64,000 nt of DNA from Trichaptum fuscoviolaceum (taxonomy: Eukaryota > Basidiomycota > Agaricomycetes > Hymenochaetales > Trichaptaceae). The stretch is from assembly GCA_910574455.1 (NCBI GenBank), contig CAJSYZ010000001.1, forward strand, positions 2,091,424-2,155,423, in the 5' to 3' direction. The translations under genes were made by a program, and so were the position numbers. The notes beneath the pieces are model-generated. The model saw nothing but the letters and a program-made list of their open reading frames with translations. It was not told where the DNA came from and did not search any database. Positions 22,637 through 36,735 of this stretch are shown in pieces (the first letter of the stretch is position 1; each line of letters begins with the position of its first letter).

Positions 22637-25377
22637 ATGTCTACACGTAAGAATGCCGAGTTTCAGTCCGTTGGTCCCTCTGAGGCTGTTAGACGCAGGC
22701 TCTCCAGCGTCTCCGCAGACTCGAAGCCAACGGTTGTAGCTGGCTTTACAAGCTTAACGGTGAGCAAACGAAGTGCTGTGTCGATCGGAATCGCTGGCTT
22801 ACTTTCTATTGCTCAGCCTATGTGGGCTGGTATCGCTGGAAGTGCCGTTCCCAACGAAGGCGGTTTTGAGATTGCCATCTCCATCCATGACTCTGTCTAC
22901 AACACAGACTACGCTTCCCAGATCATTCCCTTCCCCGAAGGAAAGACTACCATCGAGTCTGACCAGATTGAAACTCACATTCTCGACTCTTTGCGCCAAT
23001 TCTCGACCGAGCACCTTTGCAAGTTCCTTGGCGCTGGTGTCACTCTTTCTCTTCTCAAGGAGGTTAGATAGAGCACCCTATCTCCCTCAATTTGTCCATA
23101 ATCTGATCGTATGTCCTTTCTAGGCCCCCAACTTGTGCACTCGCTTATGGCTCGAGATGGATATCGTGCCTATCGTGCGTATAAGCCATTCATAGATTCG
23201 CTGACAACGGATCTAAGCGTCATCATAGGTATTCAACATCAAACCATACCACACGGATAGCTTAACGCGTCCGCACATGAAGCATAGGCTGGCATCGGCG
23301 ACGAACAGTATGATCAATTCCCAGCTGCAGTCCGGCTCTGAGACGCCGAAGATGCTGCTCTTCCCGGATAACAGCGGGCAGGGCCTCCAAGCAGGCGTTA
23401 CGGGAAAGCTTCCGATTGTCCGAATGGTGGACGAACAGGCCGACTCTGCTGCGCGCAAGTGCCTCATGTACTTCGGGCCTAACAACAACCCTCGCCTTGT
23501 CATCGGCCCGAGGAATCAGGTCGCCGTGGACGCAGGTGGAAAGATCCATCTCATTGATGATCTCGAGGAGTACCAAAAGACAGTCGGTGCTGGCACTTGG
23601 AACGCGGTGAACAAGTTTGCGGACGAGCTGCGCGAGAAAAAGATCAAAATTGGATTCTTTTCCTCTACCCCTCAGGGCGGTATGTCGACTTCGCTAAAAA
23701 TTTATTGATGAAACGGCGCTCATCTTTCTTCTGATTTCAATACAGGTGGTGTTGCTTTGGTGAGTGCTATTTATGGATGACGTCACTTCGGCATGACGCT
23801 AATCTGGGGAAATTACATAATATAGATGAGGCACGCGTTGATCAGGTTCCTGAACCTTTTAGATGTCGACGCTGCATGGTGAGTTTTCCATATTCTAAAA
23901 GTCTATTTCAATGTCTGACGTGGTCGGATTCTCCAGGTATGTGCCGAATCCCTCACCAAGCGTCTTCCGCACAACCAAGAACAACCATAACATCCTTCAG
24001 GGCGTTGCAGCCCCTGATCTGCGTCTTACAGACGATGCGAAGGCCAACTTCGACCAATGGATTTACAAAAATGGTCTGCGCTGGGTCGCGGAAGGGGGTC
24101 CGTTGGCCAAGGGTGGTGTTGATGTCGCATTCGTTGGTGAGTGTATACCGAAAGTTGCATTGGCATCCTGCTCATGCGCAGACCAGATGATCCACAAATG
24201 CCGGGTCTAATTCCCATGATCAAAAAGAATCGGCCGGAGATTCCAATTGTCTATCGCTCCCATATTGAAATTCGAAGCGACTTGACCAGCATCAAAGGCT
24301 CTCCTCAAGAGGGTGTCTGGGAATACCTTTGGAAGAATATTCAGTTGGCTGACTTGTTCATCTCTCACCCGGTGAGCAAGTTCGTGCCAAAGGATGTCCC
24401 TATGGAGAAGGTTGCTCTTCTCGGCGCTGCTACCGACTTGTGAGTCCTCCCTAATCCTGCGAGACTGGCAATTTCTTAGGAATTTTAAAGCCTTGACGGT
24501 CTCAACAAAGAGCTCGCTCCTTGGGACTCCCAGTTCTATATGGGGGAGTTCCGCAGTCTCTGTATCAAGGAGAGGATGAACGAGCTTCAATGGCCTGCCC
24601 GCGAATACATCATTCAGATTGCTCGCTTCGACCCGTCCAAGGGAATTCCGAGTGTCATTGACTCGTACGTTCGCCTTCGCAAGAGGCTTGAATCAGAGAA
24701 GATAAGCCCACAAGAAACCCCGCAATTGCTCATTTGTGGTCACGGTGCCGTCGATGACCCCGATGCTACCATCATCTATGACCAGGTGCTTGGCCTCATG
24801 CAGCATAAGGACTATGTTAAGTACTCATCTGACATAGTCGCCATGAGGTTACCGCCGAGTGATCAACGTAAATGCATTCAACCATTACATTTCTTCCTTA
24901 TTGAACTGAGCATGTTATAATCCAGTCCTCAATGCATTGATGCAGAATTCCAAGATCGCTCTCCAGCTTTCTACTCGTGAGGGCTTCGAGGTTAAGGTGT
25001 CTGAGGCCCTTCACGCCGGCAAACCAGTTGTTGCCAGCCGCACTGGTGGCATTCCTCTGCAAATCGAGGACGGCAAGTCCGGTTACCTCTGCGAGCCTGG
25101 TGACAATGAAGCCGTTGCCAACCGTTTGTACGAACTGTACACGGACGACGAACTTTACTCAAAGATGAGCGAATACGCACGCACCCATGTATCCGATGAG
25201 GTCGGTACTGTCGGCAACGCCGCTGCCTGGCTGTACCTTGCGGCTGTCCTCACCCGTGGCACGAAACTGAAGCCGAATGGCGCTTGGATCAACGACCTAC
25301 TCCGCGCTGATGCTGGTGAGCCATATCAGCCAGGGGAGCCGAGGCTTCCTCGCGAAGGATTGGACGTGCACGCGTAA
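22637..25377 (+). CDS. Retaining trehalose phosphorylase (GT4 family)
   Basis: Ten exons (22637-22759, 22817-23062, 23124-23174, 23229-23679, 23746-23759, 23826-23878, 23937-24136, 24187-24439, 24491-24867, 24926-25377) give 739 residues. Blocks match basidiomycete trehalose phosphorylases: RRRLSSVSADSKP, SLTPMWAGIAGSAV, FEIAISIHDSVYNTDYASQI, STEHLCKFLGAGVT, APNLCTRLWLEMDIVPIVFN, GFFSSTPQGGGVALMRHAL and AWYVPNPSPSVFRTTKNNHN. The GT4 donor half holds IARFDPSKGI, LLICGHGA and STREGFEVKVSEALHAGKPV with the EX7E-like Glu pair. The cytosolic enzyme reversibly splits trehalose with phosphate to glucose and alpha-glucose-1-phosphate. It is a main trehalose-use route in mushrooms. Exon 5 is 14 nt. 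The first intron (57 nt) has no stop and keeps the frame. Confidence 0.96.
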
Positions 25378-25683
25378 GTGGCGTCTGATGAAGATCATGA
25401 TGGGGCGAATGCTGCAAGTAACGATACAAATCACCAACCGAATGAATCTGATTGTAAATCCAGAAAAATTTGCATATCTACAAAATTCGTATATAGTAGA
25501 TGCTGTTGTATGATATAGAATGTTGAACAAACTCACCCCGCATACATAGCGTTTTGATTATTGAAAATGGGTTTCATTTCTCAAGCAATCTAGCCCGGCA
25601 CTATCCGGTGACTTGATCGACGTTACCTTCCAAATTAGGAATGTGATCCACTCGGTTGTCGGTTTAAAATAATATAGAAAGGG
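25378..25683. other. Intergenic region
   Basis: 306 nt, AT-rich; 3' end of trehalose phosphorylase and leader of the next gene. No further gene seen. Confidence 0.5.
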
Positions 25684-26728
25684 ATGAGGCTTCCTTTACT
25701 GACACCACCACCTTCCTCGCAGAGCAAGCAAAATTCTGGACCAATGGACGTCGACATGCGCTCACCACCAATGCGCTTTCGAGCAGCATCAAACAAGCGT
25801 TCCCGCTCGCCAGGTTCCCCAACACCAGCAGAGAGAACGTCGGTAAGCGCGTCGCATGCCGTGTTCTTTGACGCGTCCGAGACTAAATTTGCCTGCACGA
25901 ATTACTTCTGCTCAACGACGATGGCGGAACACTTCGTGTCATTCTTCTCCTTTCAGAAACGCATTATGATTGTGCCGCTGGCACAGACACCTCAAGATAA
26001 TTGGGATTCGGGGCATTTGACTGCGAAACGTCGGTCCATACACGAGGATGAGTGGCTCGATCAGACACGGGGACTCTCCATACACAGTCCTGCATTGAGC
26101 ATTGCAGACGACGTGGATTGCTTTGAGGATGATTTGGCAAACCGGGAGGCTCAGTTAGCATACAATGATGTTCAAATGGTGCGTATATATTTGTAATGAA
26201 GTCTCGCATCTTATGCGCTCGTCCACACAGAGTTCACAAGAGTCAGATCGTGACTCACATCCGGTAACGCGGCTACAAGAGGATACCAGGACGCATACCT
26301 TGTTTTCGTTTGCGCCAGCTCATATTCGAGATGCTGAGGTAACTACGCTTGTTACGTCCACGCGACGACAGTCAAGTACATCTGCGCGACATCAACAACT
26401 ATCTGCACTGCATCTTTCACTCCCGTCTCAAGCAGACAATCAACCGCACGGATATATTCCATCCGCTCACCTGAGTGCTCCTCCTCACATCACCTTGCAT
26501 CCTGCCACACCAGCGACCCCAACTGATCGAATCCGGGCTTCTGCGTTGACTTTGGTGTCACCGTCACCGGTGCCGATGGCCGTTGAGAGCTCTCCATCAT
26601 CACCTTCTTCACCTAGTAATTGGAGGACCCCAGGAACAAAGAAGCGCTCCGCAGTTTCCATGGGCCCACGAGCTGATTGTGAAAAATGCCGTCTAAAAGT
26701 ACCTGGCCACTGGATGCACTTTGATTAA
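25684..26728 (+). CDS. Conserved-looking protein of unknown function with C-terminal CxxC motif
   Basis: Three exons (25684-25842, 25957-26178, 26231-26728) join in phase to 292 residues. The N-terminus is disordered (MRLPLLTPPPSSQSKQNSGP, then KRSRSPGSPTPAERTS). The middle has a mixed ordered stretch, MIVPLAQTPQDNWDSG to LANREAQLAYNDVQM. A Ser/Pro-rich region leads to a sharp C-terminal motif: SMGPRADCEKCRLKVPGHWM, then HFD and stop. The CxxC with nearby His suggests a metal site or a short docking motif. I do not recognise a named family. The 114-nt first intron also keeps the frame if retained, so the long unspliced ORF is misleading. Confidence 0.7.
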
Positions 26729-26983
26729 CTCAACCCTTTCCACCCATTTATACATTCTTGCACTGATTGAATCTCGCATCTGACCTCTCACACGGAAAAG
26801 CATCATGCTCAACTTATCACATCATCTAATGCAAATTCGGAACACGTTTAGCTTATTGTACGCTGATTATTGGTATCGAAGCCGCGGGGACGAGTTATTG
26901 TATCTCTGTCTTTTGTTGTCACCATCATTGAATCACTGAATTAGACTTATTGACTGTGAACATTCTCTCTAATAAGATTGGAG
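26729..26983. other. Convergent intergenic region
   Basis: 255 nt between converging genes; AT-rich, no gene seen. Confidence 0.5.
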
Positions 26984-28309
26984 TTATTCATCCTCATTGG
27001 CAGAATTCGTGCCGCGGGCCTTCTTTCGAGCCTTCTTGCGTCGTCGTCGTTCTCGCTCGATCTGCTTTGCACGTTTCATATTTTCTTTGGAAAGCCCAGG
27101 GTTTGCAATTTGGTCCAGCTAGCCGGAACACTATATCAGTCGCGAAGAATATCCAATGAGATGAACATGTATAAATAAACCTTGTCTAGGAGTATCTTCC
27201 TTGCGATAACACGGTTTTGTTCAAGTGAACGCGTTTCTTGACAAGATATGCGGATGCCAGTAGGCTTATGGAGAAGCTGGACATTGTTCTGGGTTTTATT
27301 AATGGATTGTCCGCCTGGTCCGCTGCCTGCACAATATTAGTTAGATTGCGATTCTTCGCAGGGTACGCGTCAGACACACCTCTCACAAAGGACTCTTCGA
27401 TATCACTTTCATCAATGACGGGCCTCTCACGGATTTGGTGAGCTCTTTTGAGAGCAGAGTAATTTAGTTTTCTTTGTGCGTTAATTGACTCTGATTCTGA
27501 TTGTTCGGGTTGAAACGACGTGTCCTCCTCATCCTCAGCGATGCGTTCCGAGGCTTGTGGAATTATACCGGCATTGTCATTGGAAGCAATATTTTCTTCT
27601 TCTGAAAGAGTACTCGAGGAAGTTGCACTAATGATATTATGAGATTAGACTAAACAAAGATAAATGATGCGACAATTTACAGAACATAGCCGATGGACTG
27701 GACAAACTGGACACCCACTCACGCTTGCGATACTCTAGGTTCTCGCTTCGGTCTTGACGAGCTGCATGGCGAAGGGTTTGATTTTATTGTATCATTTGAC
27801 CCGAGTTCTGTGTGTTCGTTGAACCGCAGTTCTGTACGTTGAGGAAATTTAATTCAATAAAGTCTCCTATGCACGGTAAAGACTTTCAATTATACTCACT
27901 CCAGACTCCTTGATCGTCCTGGATGGTGGGTGTCCCGTCTTCTGCATTGTCAACCTTCACTGCCTGCACAATGTTCTTCCTCAACACCTCTGCAACTTCT
28001 TGCCCCAGCTTTATGCGAGCCGCATAGGAGTTCGGGTCGGTTAAGTTCCGCCCTTCACGATAGTCATGTCGCACTTTCTCTTTGAAAGCTAGAAGTCCAA
28101 ACGGATTTCGGACTGGAGTTTGAAGGAGTTGAGCTCAAGAAGACTAACCATTTAAAACACGGTCATCTCCTGTTGGAGACAGAGTTATAGTAAGACTATG
28201 TTCGTTTTCCTAGAGATAAGTACGAACCCTTGAATGTTGATGCTGCTGACCGAAAAAGTGTGCGATACGTTGCACGAGCTGATGCTCGGAGCTCGGACGA
28301 TATGGACAT
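26984..28309 (-). CDS. MZM1: Mzm1-type complex III assembly factor spliced in frame to a mitochondrial GGQ release-factor-like domain
   Basis: Seven minus-strand exons (28309-28228, 28169-28149, 28088-27900, 27831-27723, 27627-27380, 27326-27181, 27118-26984) join in phase to 309 residues. Exons 1-4 are a LYR-type protein: MSISSELRASARATYRTLFR, STFKGDDRVLNAFKEKVRHD, LGQEVAEVLRKNIVQAVKVD and KLRFNEHTELGSNDTIK. That is the Mzm1/LYRM7 layout, a Rieske-protein chaperone of the mitochondrial matrix. Exons 5-7 hold an acidic linker and a class I release-factor domain, VRGSGPGGQSINKTQNNVQL, KPTGIRISCQETRSLEQNRV and a basic ERERRRRKKARKKARG tail. This resembles yeast Rso55 and human MTRFR, which rescue stalled mitoribosomes. 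If the intron 27628-27722 is kept, translation stops at 27719-27721 and gives Mzm1 alone (about 133 residues). I found no ATG for a separate GGQ protein. Confidence 0.8.
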
Positions 28310-28823
28310 GACCAGTCGACACAAAGTGAAGATACAAATCTACATATCGACAATGAGCACAAAAGTTGAACTTGTCCCACGGTGCGCGGGGAACGAAAAG
28401 AGCGTCACGTCTTGCATTTGACTCTGAACCTCTATGTATCAACGGTTAGTTTCTCTTCTGCTTTATCCTTGAAATGCTCAGCGACTCAACATGTGGCATT
28501 TTTGTATTTTCCCTTGATGGGCCAGACAGGGTGTCTTCCAGCAGTTTAACTCAAGCTGTTACTAGTAGGAACAACCTCGCCTGTATGGCGGACGAACCAG
28601 TGGTGACTGAACTATGTCGAGAGTGATGTTCTTTCCCCGTGACTAGCAACAAGGATACATGTGTAGTGGGGCCACATTTACCCTCGAGTAAATGTACATA
28701 TACTGCCGCTATGGAAGTTTAAATCTTGCGACATATCTCCTGCTCTTCGGAATAAAGCATGACCTGAAAGTATTTATGCGACTGAGCCATTTGGTCCTCA
28801 ACTGCAAGACTGTATCTCTAAGG
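28310..28823. promoter_or_regulatory. Divergent promoter region
   Basis: 514 nt between the Mzm1-GGQ gene (-) and the secreted-protein gene (+). No supported ORF. Confidence 0.4.
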
Positions 28824-29417
28824 ATGAAGCCTACTTTCGCTCTATCTGCTTTATTGACCGCCGTATCTCTTGTCTCCGCTATTCCGACCTCAACAACGAC
28901 GGCTGCAGCGGTGGAGAACTCGCAAATCCGGACAGACCAAGACCCTGTCTACCATCTTTATCTTCAAGATATCGGTAGGTGGCTTCGTGGGCACTCCACC
29001 CGTTAGTTCGTATGAATAATGGCATGACTAGACGGCTCGCCCATCCTTGGTCCAGAAGCAAGCTCTGGATACTTCGATATCAGCAATACCGTTCAGATCG
29101 CAAACGGCACGGGCGCCGCGCTCTTCCTCAATGTCGATATGACGCCGACGACTGACTGGAAGCCACTGACGCTGAATGAGACCGCAATCACGACAGACTG
29201 GACCATGAGCGGCGACACGATCGTCGCAGCCGGCCAGCAGAACTTCGTCGTTTGCCCAATCAGCGGGTCGGAGAACTTTAATTTATACCTCCAAACGGGA
29301 GTCAACATGCCTGATAGTACCTGCACAAATTGGATCACGTATGTGGTTGTATGCGTATTTCCTGAAGCTTTATTGAAATCGTCTTTCCTCAGAATCCACT
29401 TGCCATGTCTATGCTGA
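28824..29417 (+). CDS. Small secreted protein
   Basis: Three exons (28824-28974, 29032-29338, 29393-29417) give 160 residues. The N-terminus MKPTFALSALLTAVSLVSAI is a clear signal peptide with cleavage expected after VSA or nearby. The mature part contains GPEASSGYFDISNTVQIANG, DWTMSGDTIVAAGQQNFVVC and NLYLQTGVNMPDSTCTNWIT, a beta-rich-looking sequence. It has few Cys (FVVC, DSTC, and two at the end). No enzyme motif or known family was recognised. Such proteins are common in mushroom secretomes. Confidence 0.75.
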
Positions 29418-29745
29418 AAGCTCAAAGTGCAAGGATAATCAGGTTGCATATGCTATGTTAGCTCTGCCTATTTAGTATCTTCTTGCAGCCATTGAAATCA
29501 ACTCCTTTGTTATGTGGATTTTGTGCATAAGTTCCATGGTACAAAATACTGAACCCGAATAATACTTTTTCCGGTAGACCGGAACGCCAAAAATATACAG
29601 CCGGTCACTGAATTGCGAGGGTCTTTGCTAAGATAATCAGACGACGAAACACCGGTTATAGCGCTTTTGCCGGAGCGTGTATAAGAACGCAACTTGCTCG
29701 AGATATTCGGCTTCCCCGCACTCTTTCTCCCCAATCGCAAGCAAA
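29418..29745. promoter_or_regulatory. Intergenic region with SDR promoter
   Basis: 328 nt. A TATA-like tataag lies at 29680-29685, about 60 bp before the SDR start codon. Confidence 0.45.
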
Positions 29746-31072
29746 ATGGCAGATCGTTTAAAGCAGGTTGCCTCGCACCTCACGAACTCATATCCTCAGG
29801 GTTTGCTGAAGGATGAGGTCGTAATTGTTACCGGTGCCGCTCAGGTATGTTGTGCTCACCTGCTTTACAAGAGATGCACTGAAGGGGCTCATCCATGTAG
29901 GGTATCGGACGAAGTGTCGCGATTATTGCCGCGAAAGAAGGCGCGAAGGTCATTGTTAGCGAGTAAGTAGGACAGCTATCAAGGGATAGGGTGCACTGTC
30001 AATGAATGCCACATTTTAGTCTCGATGAGGCGAAAGCCCAGAAGGTTGTAGACGAGATCAAGGCGGCAGGCGGAGACGCAATCGCCGTTGGTGGAGATGT
30101 TGGTGCGGATGACTTCCCGGAGAAGATTTTGAAGGCAACAATCTCGTATGTAGCTATATTCGAGATAAAGGTCGGTTACTCATCAGGCTCTCATGTGTTC
30201 CAGGAAGTACGGCAAAGTCAACCACATTGTGAACAACGGTAATTATATTTTAACACTCGTACAATATTCACTTACTGACAATGATACTCTATAGCTGGCT
30301 TCACTTTCGATAAGATGCTGCACACCATGCCGGACGAGTCGTGGGACGTGATCCAGAAGGTTCATGTTCGGGCTCCCTTCAGGCTCATCCGTGCAGCTGC
30401 ACCTTACTTCCGTATAAAGGTGAGCACACCCGTACCTGTTAACGTAGACTCCGTGTCTCCCTTCGAATGCCATATACCCGAGTCTCATGGACTAACTGAC
30501 GGACGGTCTTACTGATAATTACAGGGCGCAAACAAGGAGAACCGGTCAATAGTCAATGTTTCCTCCGTCTCCGGACTGCACGGGAATGTTGGTCAGGCTA
30601 ATTACGCAGCGGCCAAGGCTGCAGTGACCGGTTTAACCAAGACTATTGCCAAGGAGTGGGGAGGATTTGGCGTACGCGCCAACACTGTCGCCTTCGGCTT
30701 TGTCCAGACTCGGTATGTTTCTGCCTTCGCATTACTATGACCCGGTCATGCTAAATAAATCCCTTTCATCCTTAGTTTAACGGCTGCTAAGGAGGCCGGC
30801 GAGAGCATCGTCATTAACGGAAAGAAGGTTGCTCTCGGTATCCCTGGCGGTGGAAAGGCGGCGGACGATGGCAAGCCTATCCCAGGCATCCCTCTTGGAC
30901 GCGGTGCCACCCCAGATGAGGCTGCCAACGGAATAATCTTGTAAGTCTCAGGTCCCTTCCAGCGTCACGTCGGACAACAGCTAAGTTGTTTCGCTTCCCT
31001 AGCCTCATTTCTCCCCTTGCATCGTTCGTGACGGGCCACACTCTGGAAGTCACTGGTGGAGCTGGTATTTAA
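29746..31072 (+). CDS. Short-chain dehydrogenase/reductase (FabG-like)
   Basis: Eight exons (29746-29844, 29901-29962, 30020-30145, 30204-30238, 30295-30419, 30525-30712, 30776-30940, 31003-31072) give 289 residues. The Rossmann fold is complete: [20 protein letters not shown] (TGxxxGIG), VIVSDLDEAKA, VNHIVNNAGF (NNAG), [20 protein letters not shown] with the catalytic Ser and the YxxxK at NYAAAKAAV, then [12 protein letters not shown]. It ends [15 protein letters not shown], a typical 3-oxoacyl-ACP reductase ending. The Asp after the second strand (VSDLDEA) suggests NAD(H) preference. A 25-residue insert before the C-terminal helix ([14 protein letters not shown]) is unusual for FabG. The substrate is unknown; a cytosolic or mitochondrial location cannot be told. 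Confidence 0.92.
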
Positions 31073-31775
31073 GCATGTGCGGGAGACTATTAATGCTTCC
31101 GTACAAAATAATAACGCACCTTTGCATTGTATTATTGTATCAACTCAAGGCATGGTAATGGAGGGTCTTCGTCTAATTTACTATTCGTCTCGTATTATGT
31201 CTGGTAATAAGGCTAGCAGTCAAGTATAAGAAGAAATAGGCTTGAGAAAGTCGTCTCTCCGATGCATACTCATTGATAGGAATGATTCGCCTGAGAGTGC
31301 TTGCTATGCGATTGTTGTCAATAGTGTCAATCATGTCCTAGTACTGTTCAGTACGATCCATGACGCATTGCAAGCTTTGATTGTACTGAGCTATCCAACG
31401 AGATGTCTTAAATTAACCCAGTATAGTGAACGGTGAGTAGTGAAACACGACAGTAGTCTACACGATGCTTGGATTAGCCTTTATGCGGATATCCATACTC
31501 CTTCAGTCAAGTGTCACCGTGATCTCCGTGTTTCGTAGGCCAGATAGAGAGGCGAGTGCAGCCGCATATGAAGCCACTTGTCCCCTGTCGAACGACAAGC
31601 AGTTTAATATTATAAAAGAAGCTCATGAGGGCGAGGATAAGGAGCAGAGACAGAGCAAAATTTAAGCATGTAAGCGCCTTTGTTGGTGTGTGTTTGTTCG
31701 CGCCCTTTGTGGCCGCCGCCGACTGCCCTCCGCTGCCAATGTGCGCGCTGCCGGGAGCGCAACACTCAGCTCACA
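31073..31775. promoter_or_regulatory. Intergenic region and leader of the cap methyltransferase gene
   Basis: 703 nt. ORFs at 31242-31436 and 31465-31665 show no family features and are probably chance. The 3' part is the GC-rich leader of the downstream gene, where the same frame is open from an upstream ATG at 31680. Confidence 0.4.
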
Positions 31776-33969
31776 ATGCCCGCCTTCGACCCTGTGCGTG
31801 ACGCCGTACTCAACTCCCCGACATCGCAAACACCGCACTTGCCACTGCCTCCAGCGTTGCCGACACCATCAAAGTCTCCGACGTCCTACTTCACAAACAC
31901 CCCCGCTTGGGCCAGCAACAACTTCAATCCCGGTGCCGTAATACAGAGCCCGACGTCGACTCGGCGTGCAACAGACCTCTCTGTCCTCCTCAATGCCGAC
32001 AACCGTGTCTCGTCCCCGACGTACCAGCGACGACCGAGCTCGAGCGGCGGCAGCATTGCGGCCGCGAGCGCGAACTCTGGCACGCCACGTCCCCGGTCTG
32101 CCCATCTTTCTCACATTTTGCAGCCCAGCGTCGACGACAGCGGTCCGTCCACCTCGTCCCACAACACAAGCCCCAGCTCCTCGCCACACTTCAGACACCG
32201 TGACATCCTTCAGCCGTCGTTGTCCCGTGCCAACGATGTCGGTCGCGCCTCTACCTCAGCGTCACCATCACTTCACCAGTTAGATCTGGCTCACCGCCCG
32301 TCGTCGTCGTCGGGCTCCATGTCAGCGCCACGGTCACCACAAACTTCGAGAGCTGTCTTATTTAATAATCCGCCACAAACCCCTTCACATCCTCTTCCTC
32401 CCAAACCTCCTTCAGTCTCCATGACTGAACCACCGAAACCGTCTCCCCTTCCATACAACCCTCGAAATCGTCGTACAGATTCTCTGTCGATTATGAAGCC
32501 TTACTCTATGGCAGAAAGAGAGTTCTACAAGAACTTAAATAAGAATCCATTACGTGCACGGAAATTAGGGAAGCGTAAATGGGAAGATGTCTCCAAGGAT
32601 GACCTCAAGCAGAAAAACTATAACGAACCCGCTCCGAAACGAAGAGTGGCGAACGATGTGGGATTGGTCGTCGAACATTGTGAGTCATCTCTTTTATGCC
32701 TGGAAAACTTGAGTTAACGGGGGATTTCAGATAACCAACGGCCTGAAGTGGGCGTGACGCTTAGACAACATTCTCCTATAATCGGTTTAAAGAATTTCAA
32801 TAACTGGGTTAAGTCAGTCCTCATCGCTCGCTTCGCTCATCCAGTCCTTCGCGCAGACGAAAGCAAAGATAGAAGGGCCTCCAGAGGAAATGGAAATGAT
32901 GTCCAAAGGTTTCAGGGGGGTGGAGGAAAGGTGCTCGACATGGGCTGCGGAAAGGGTGGCGATCTAAACAAATGGCAGAAGGCGAAAGTAAAATTTTACG
33001 TTGGCGTAGGTGGGCAAAATCCTCTGCTCTTTCCAGGCATTAGAGCTTATTCCGTACTTAGACATCGCGGATGTTTCAATTGAACAGGCTCGTTCGCGAT
33101 ACATGTCCTCTGGGTCGTCACAGCAGTCAAAGAATCCTAATCGCTATGAAGCGTTTTTCGCTGCACTTGATTGTTATAGCAGTTCCCTATCCGACATCCC
33201 TGGTATCCCTCTTCCTCCCAACTATCCCGCGTTTGACGTCGTGTCGATGCAATTTTGTATGCACTACGCTTTCGAGAGTGTCCAAAAGGCCCGTCTTATG
33301 CTCGAGAACGTAACAAGGTGGCTAAGACCCGGCGGCCGATTCATTGGGACAATACCTAATGCAAAATTTCTACTGTGAGTAGAAATTCTCTGGGTGGTGA
33401 AACAAAACTTATCTTCGCTTTCTTGTGTCTTATAGAGATCGTTTAGATGCTCTTCCTCCCGATCACGACCCTAGCGATTTATCGTTTGGCAATTCAGTGT
33501 ATCGCATACGTTTCGATGAACGTGAGCGCCGCCCTGTGTTCGGTCATCGATATTGGTTCTTCCTGCAAGATGCCGTAGATGATGTACCCGAATATATTGT
33601 TCAGTGGGATAATTTCGTTCAGTGAGTAATTCTGCTCTTTACTACATGAATTTCAGTTTCTCGCACTGCTTGTTGATGACCCCGTTTGCTGACTGTTTGA
33701 CTTCGCCATTAGAATGGCTTCAGAATACCAGCTGCGCGTCGTGTACAAAGAAGAGTTTCACGACGTATTTGCCGAACATCATGAGCATCCTGAATTTGGA
33801 CCCCTGCTTCAACGCATGAAGGTCGTTGACGCATCTGGTGAGAGTCAAATGGACGAAGATCAATGGGAGGCTGCCAGTAAGTCACAATACTGCTTTCCTG
33901 TGCAATCGGTATCTAACTGAGTGATTTCCGCAAGACATTTATATCGCATTTGCCTTCGAAAAAATATGA
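31776..33969 (+). CDS. ABD1: mRNA cap guanine-N7 methyltransferase
   Basis: Six exons (31776-32679, 32731-33009, 33062-33374, 33436-33621, 33713-33876, 33935-33969) give 626 residues. About 300 N-terminal residues are disordered Ser/Pro-rich. The catalytic domain then runs through [40 protein letters not shown] (SAM-binding motif I), [46 protein letters not shown] and [28 protein letters not shown] and [10 protein letters not shown] close the domain. The nuclear enzyme methylates the GpppN cap of RNA polymerase II transcripts. The basic stretch [12 protein letters not shown] and PAPKRRVA may be nuclear-localising. An in-frame ATG at 31680 would add 32 residues; the ATG at 31776 was preferred for its context. 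Confidence 0.95.
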
Positions 33970-34565
33970 TTCATTGGTGTCGCTTACGAGTTCTTTCTTT
34001 CCCGTAACGTTACTCCCTATTCTTTTCCGCTTACGCTTGTTCGCTCGCGCAAAGCCCTTCTCCTTCTATATGGCTTTACTTTGCTATTATATTCCACTAA
34101 CTGCGCTGTCACATCCGAGTGCAAGTGTGTATCACTACGGATTAAGACAAACTGTAGTAATTCCGCTATAGACCGCTAACTAATTCCTTTTGGCGTTGAT
34201 TCGTGTACAATTACGTTTCTCTCAGATTGGACACATGTACTTTGTTCGTGAAGTTCGTTGATTTAATATCACATAAAGGTGTTTAAAAAAAGCAAGGAAA
34301 ACAGTATTGTCCGAAGATACAAAAGTGATGTAATGTCGTAATCAAAATGATAGCCGTACTTGTGTTGAGTAATTTACAGGAGGGATGACAGCACCTACAA
34401 AATGTGTACAATATGGAGTGTAGCAATTAAACAAGTTGATGAACGAGAGGACCCGAGGTATAGAGGTAAATGTACAAATGAATACATATGGCAGAAAGCG
34501 AAAATAGAGCACGAAGAAAAGGAGTGGCCCTCGAGTGGTTGTGTCATATTGTTTGATATGAAAGA
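33970..34565. other. Convergent intergenic region
   Basis: 596 nt of AT-rich sequence between converging 3' ends. It contains a short A-run at about 34284. No gene seen. Confidence 0.5.

Positions 34566-36735
<2,170 letters not shown>

Noticed and set aside
31465..31665. 66-codon plus-strand ORF between the SDR and cap methyltransferase genes
   Set aside because: No features, no splice partners found.
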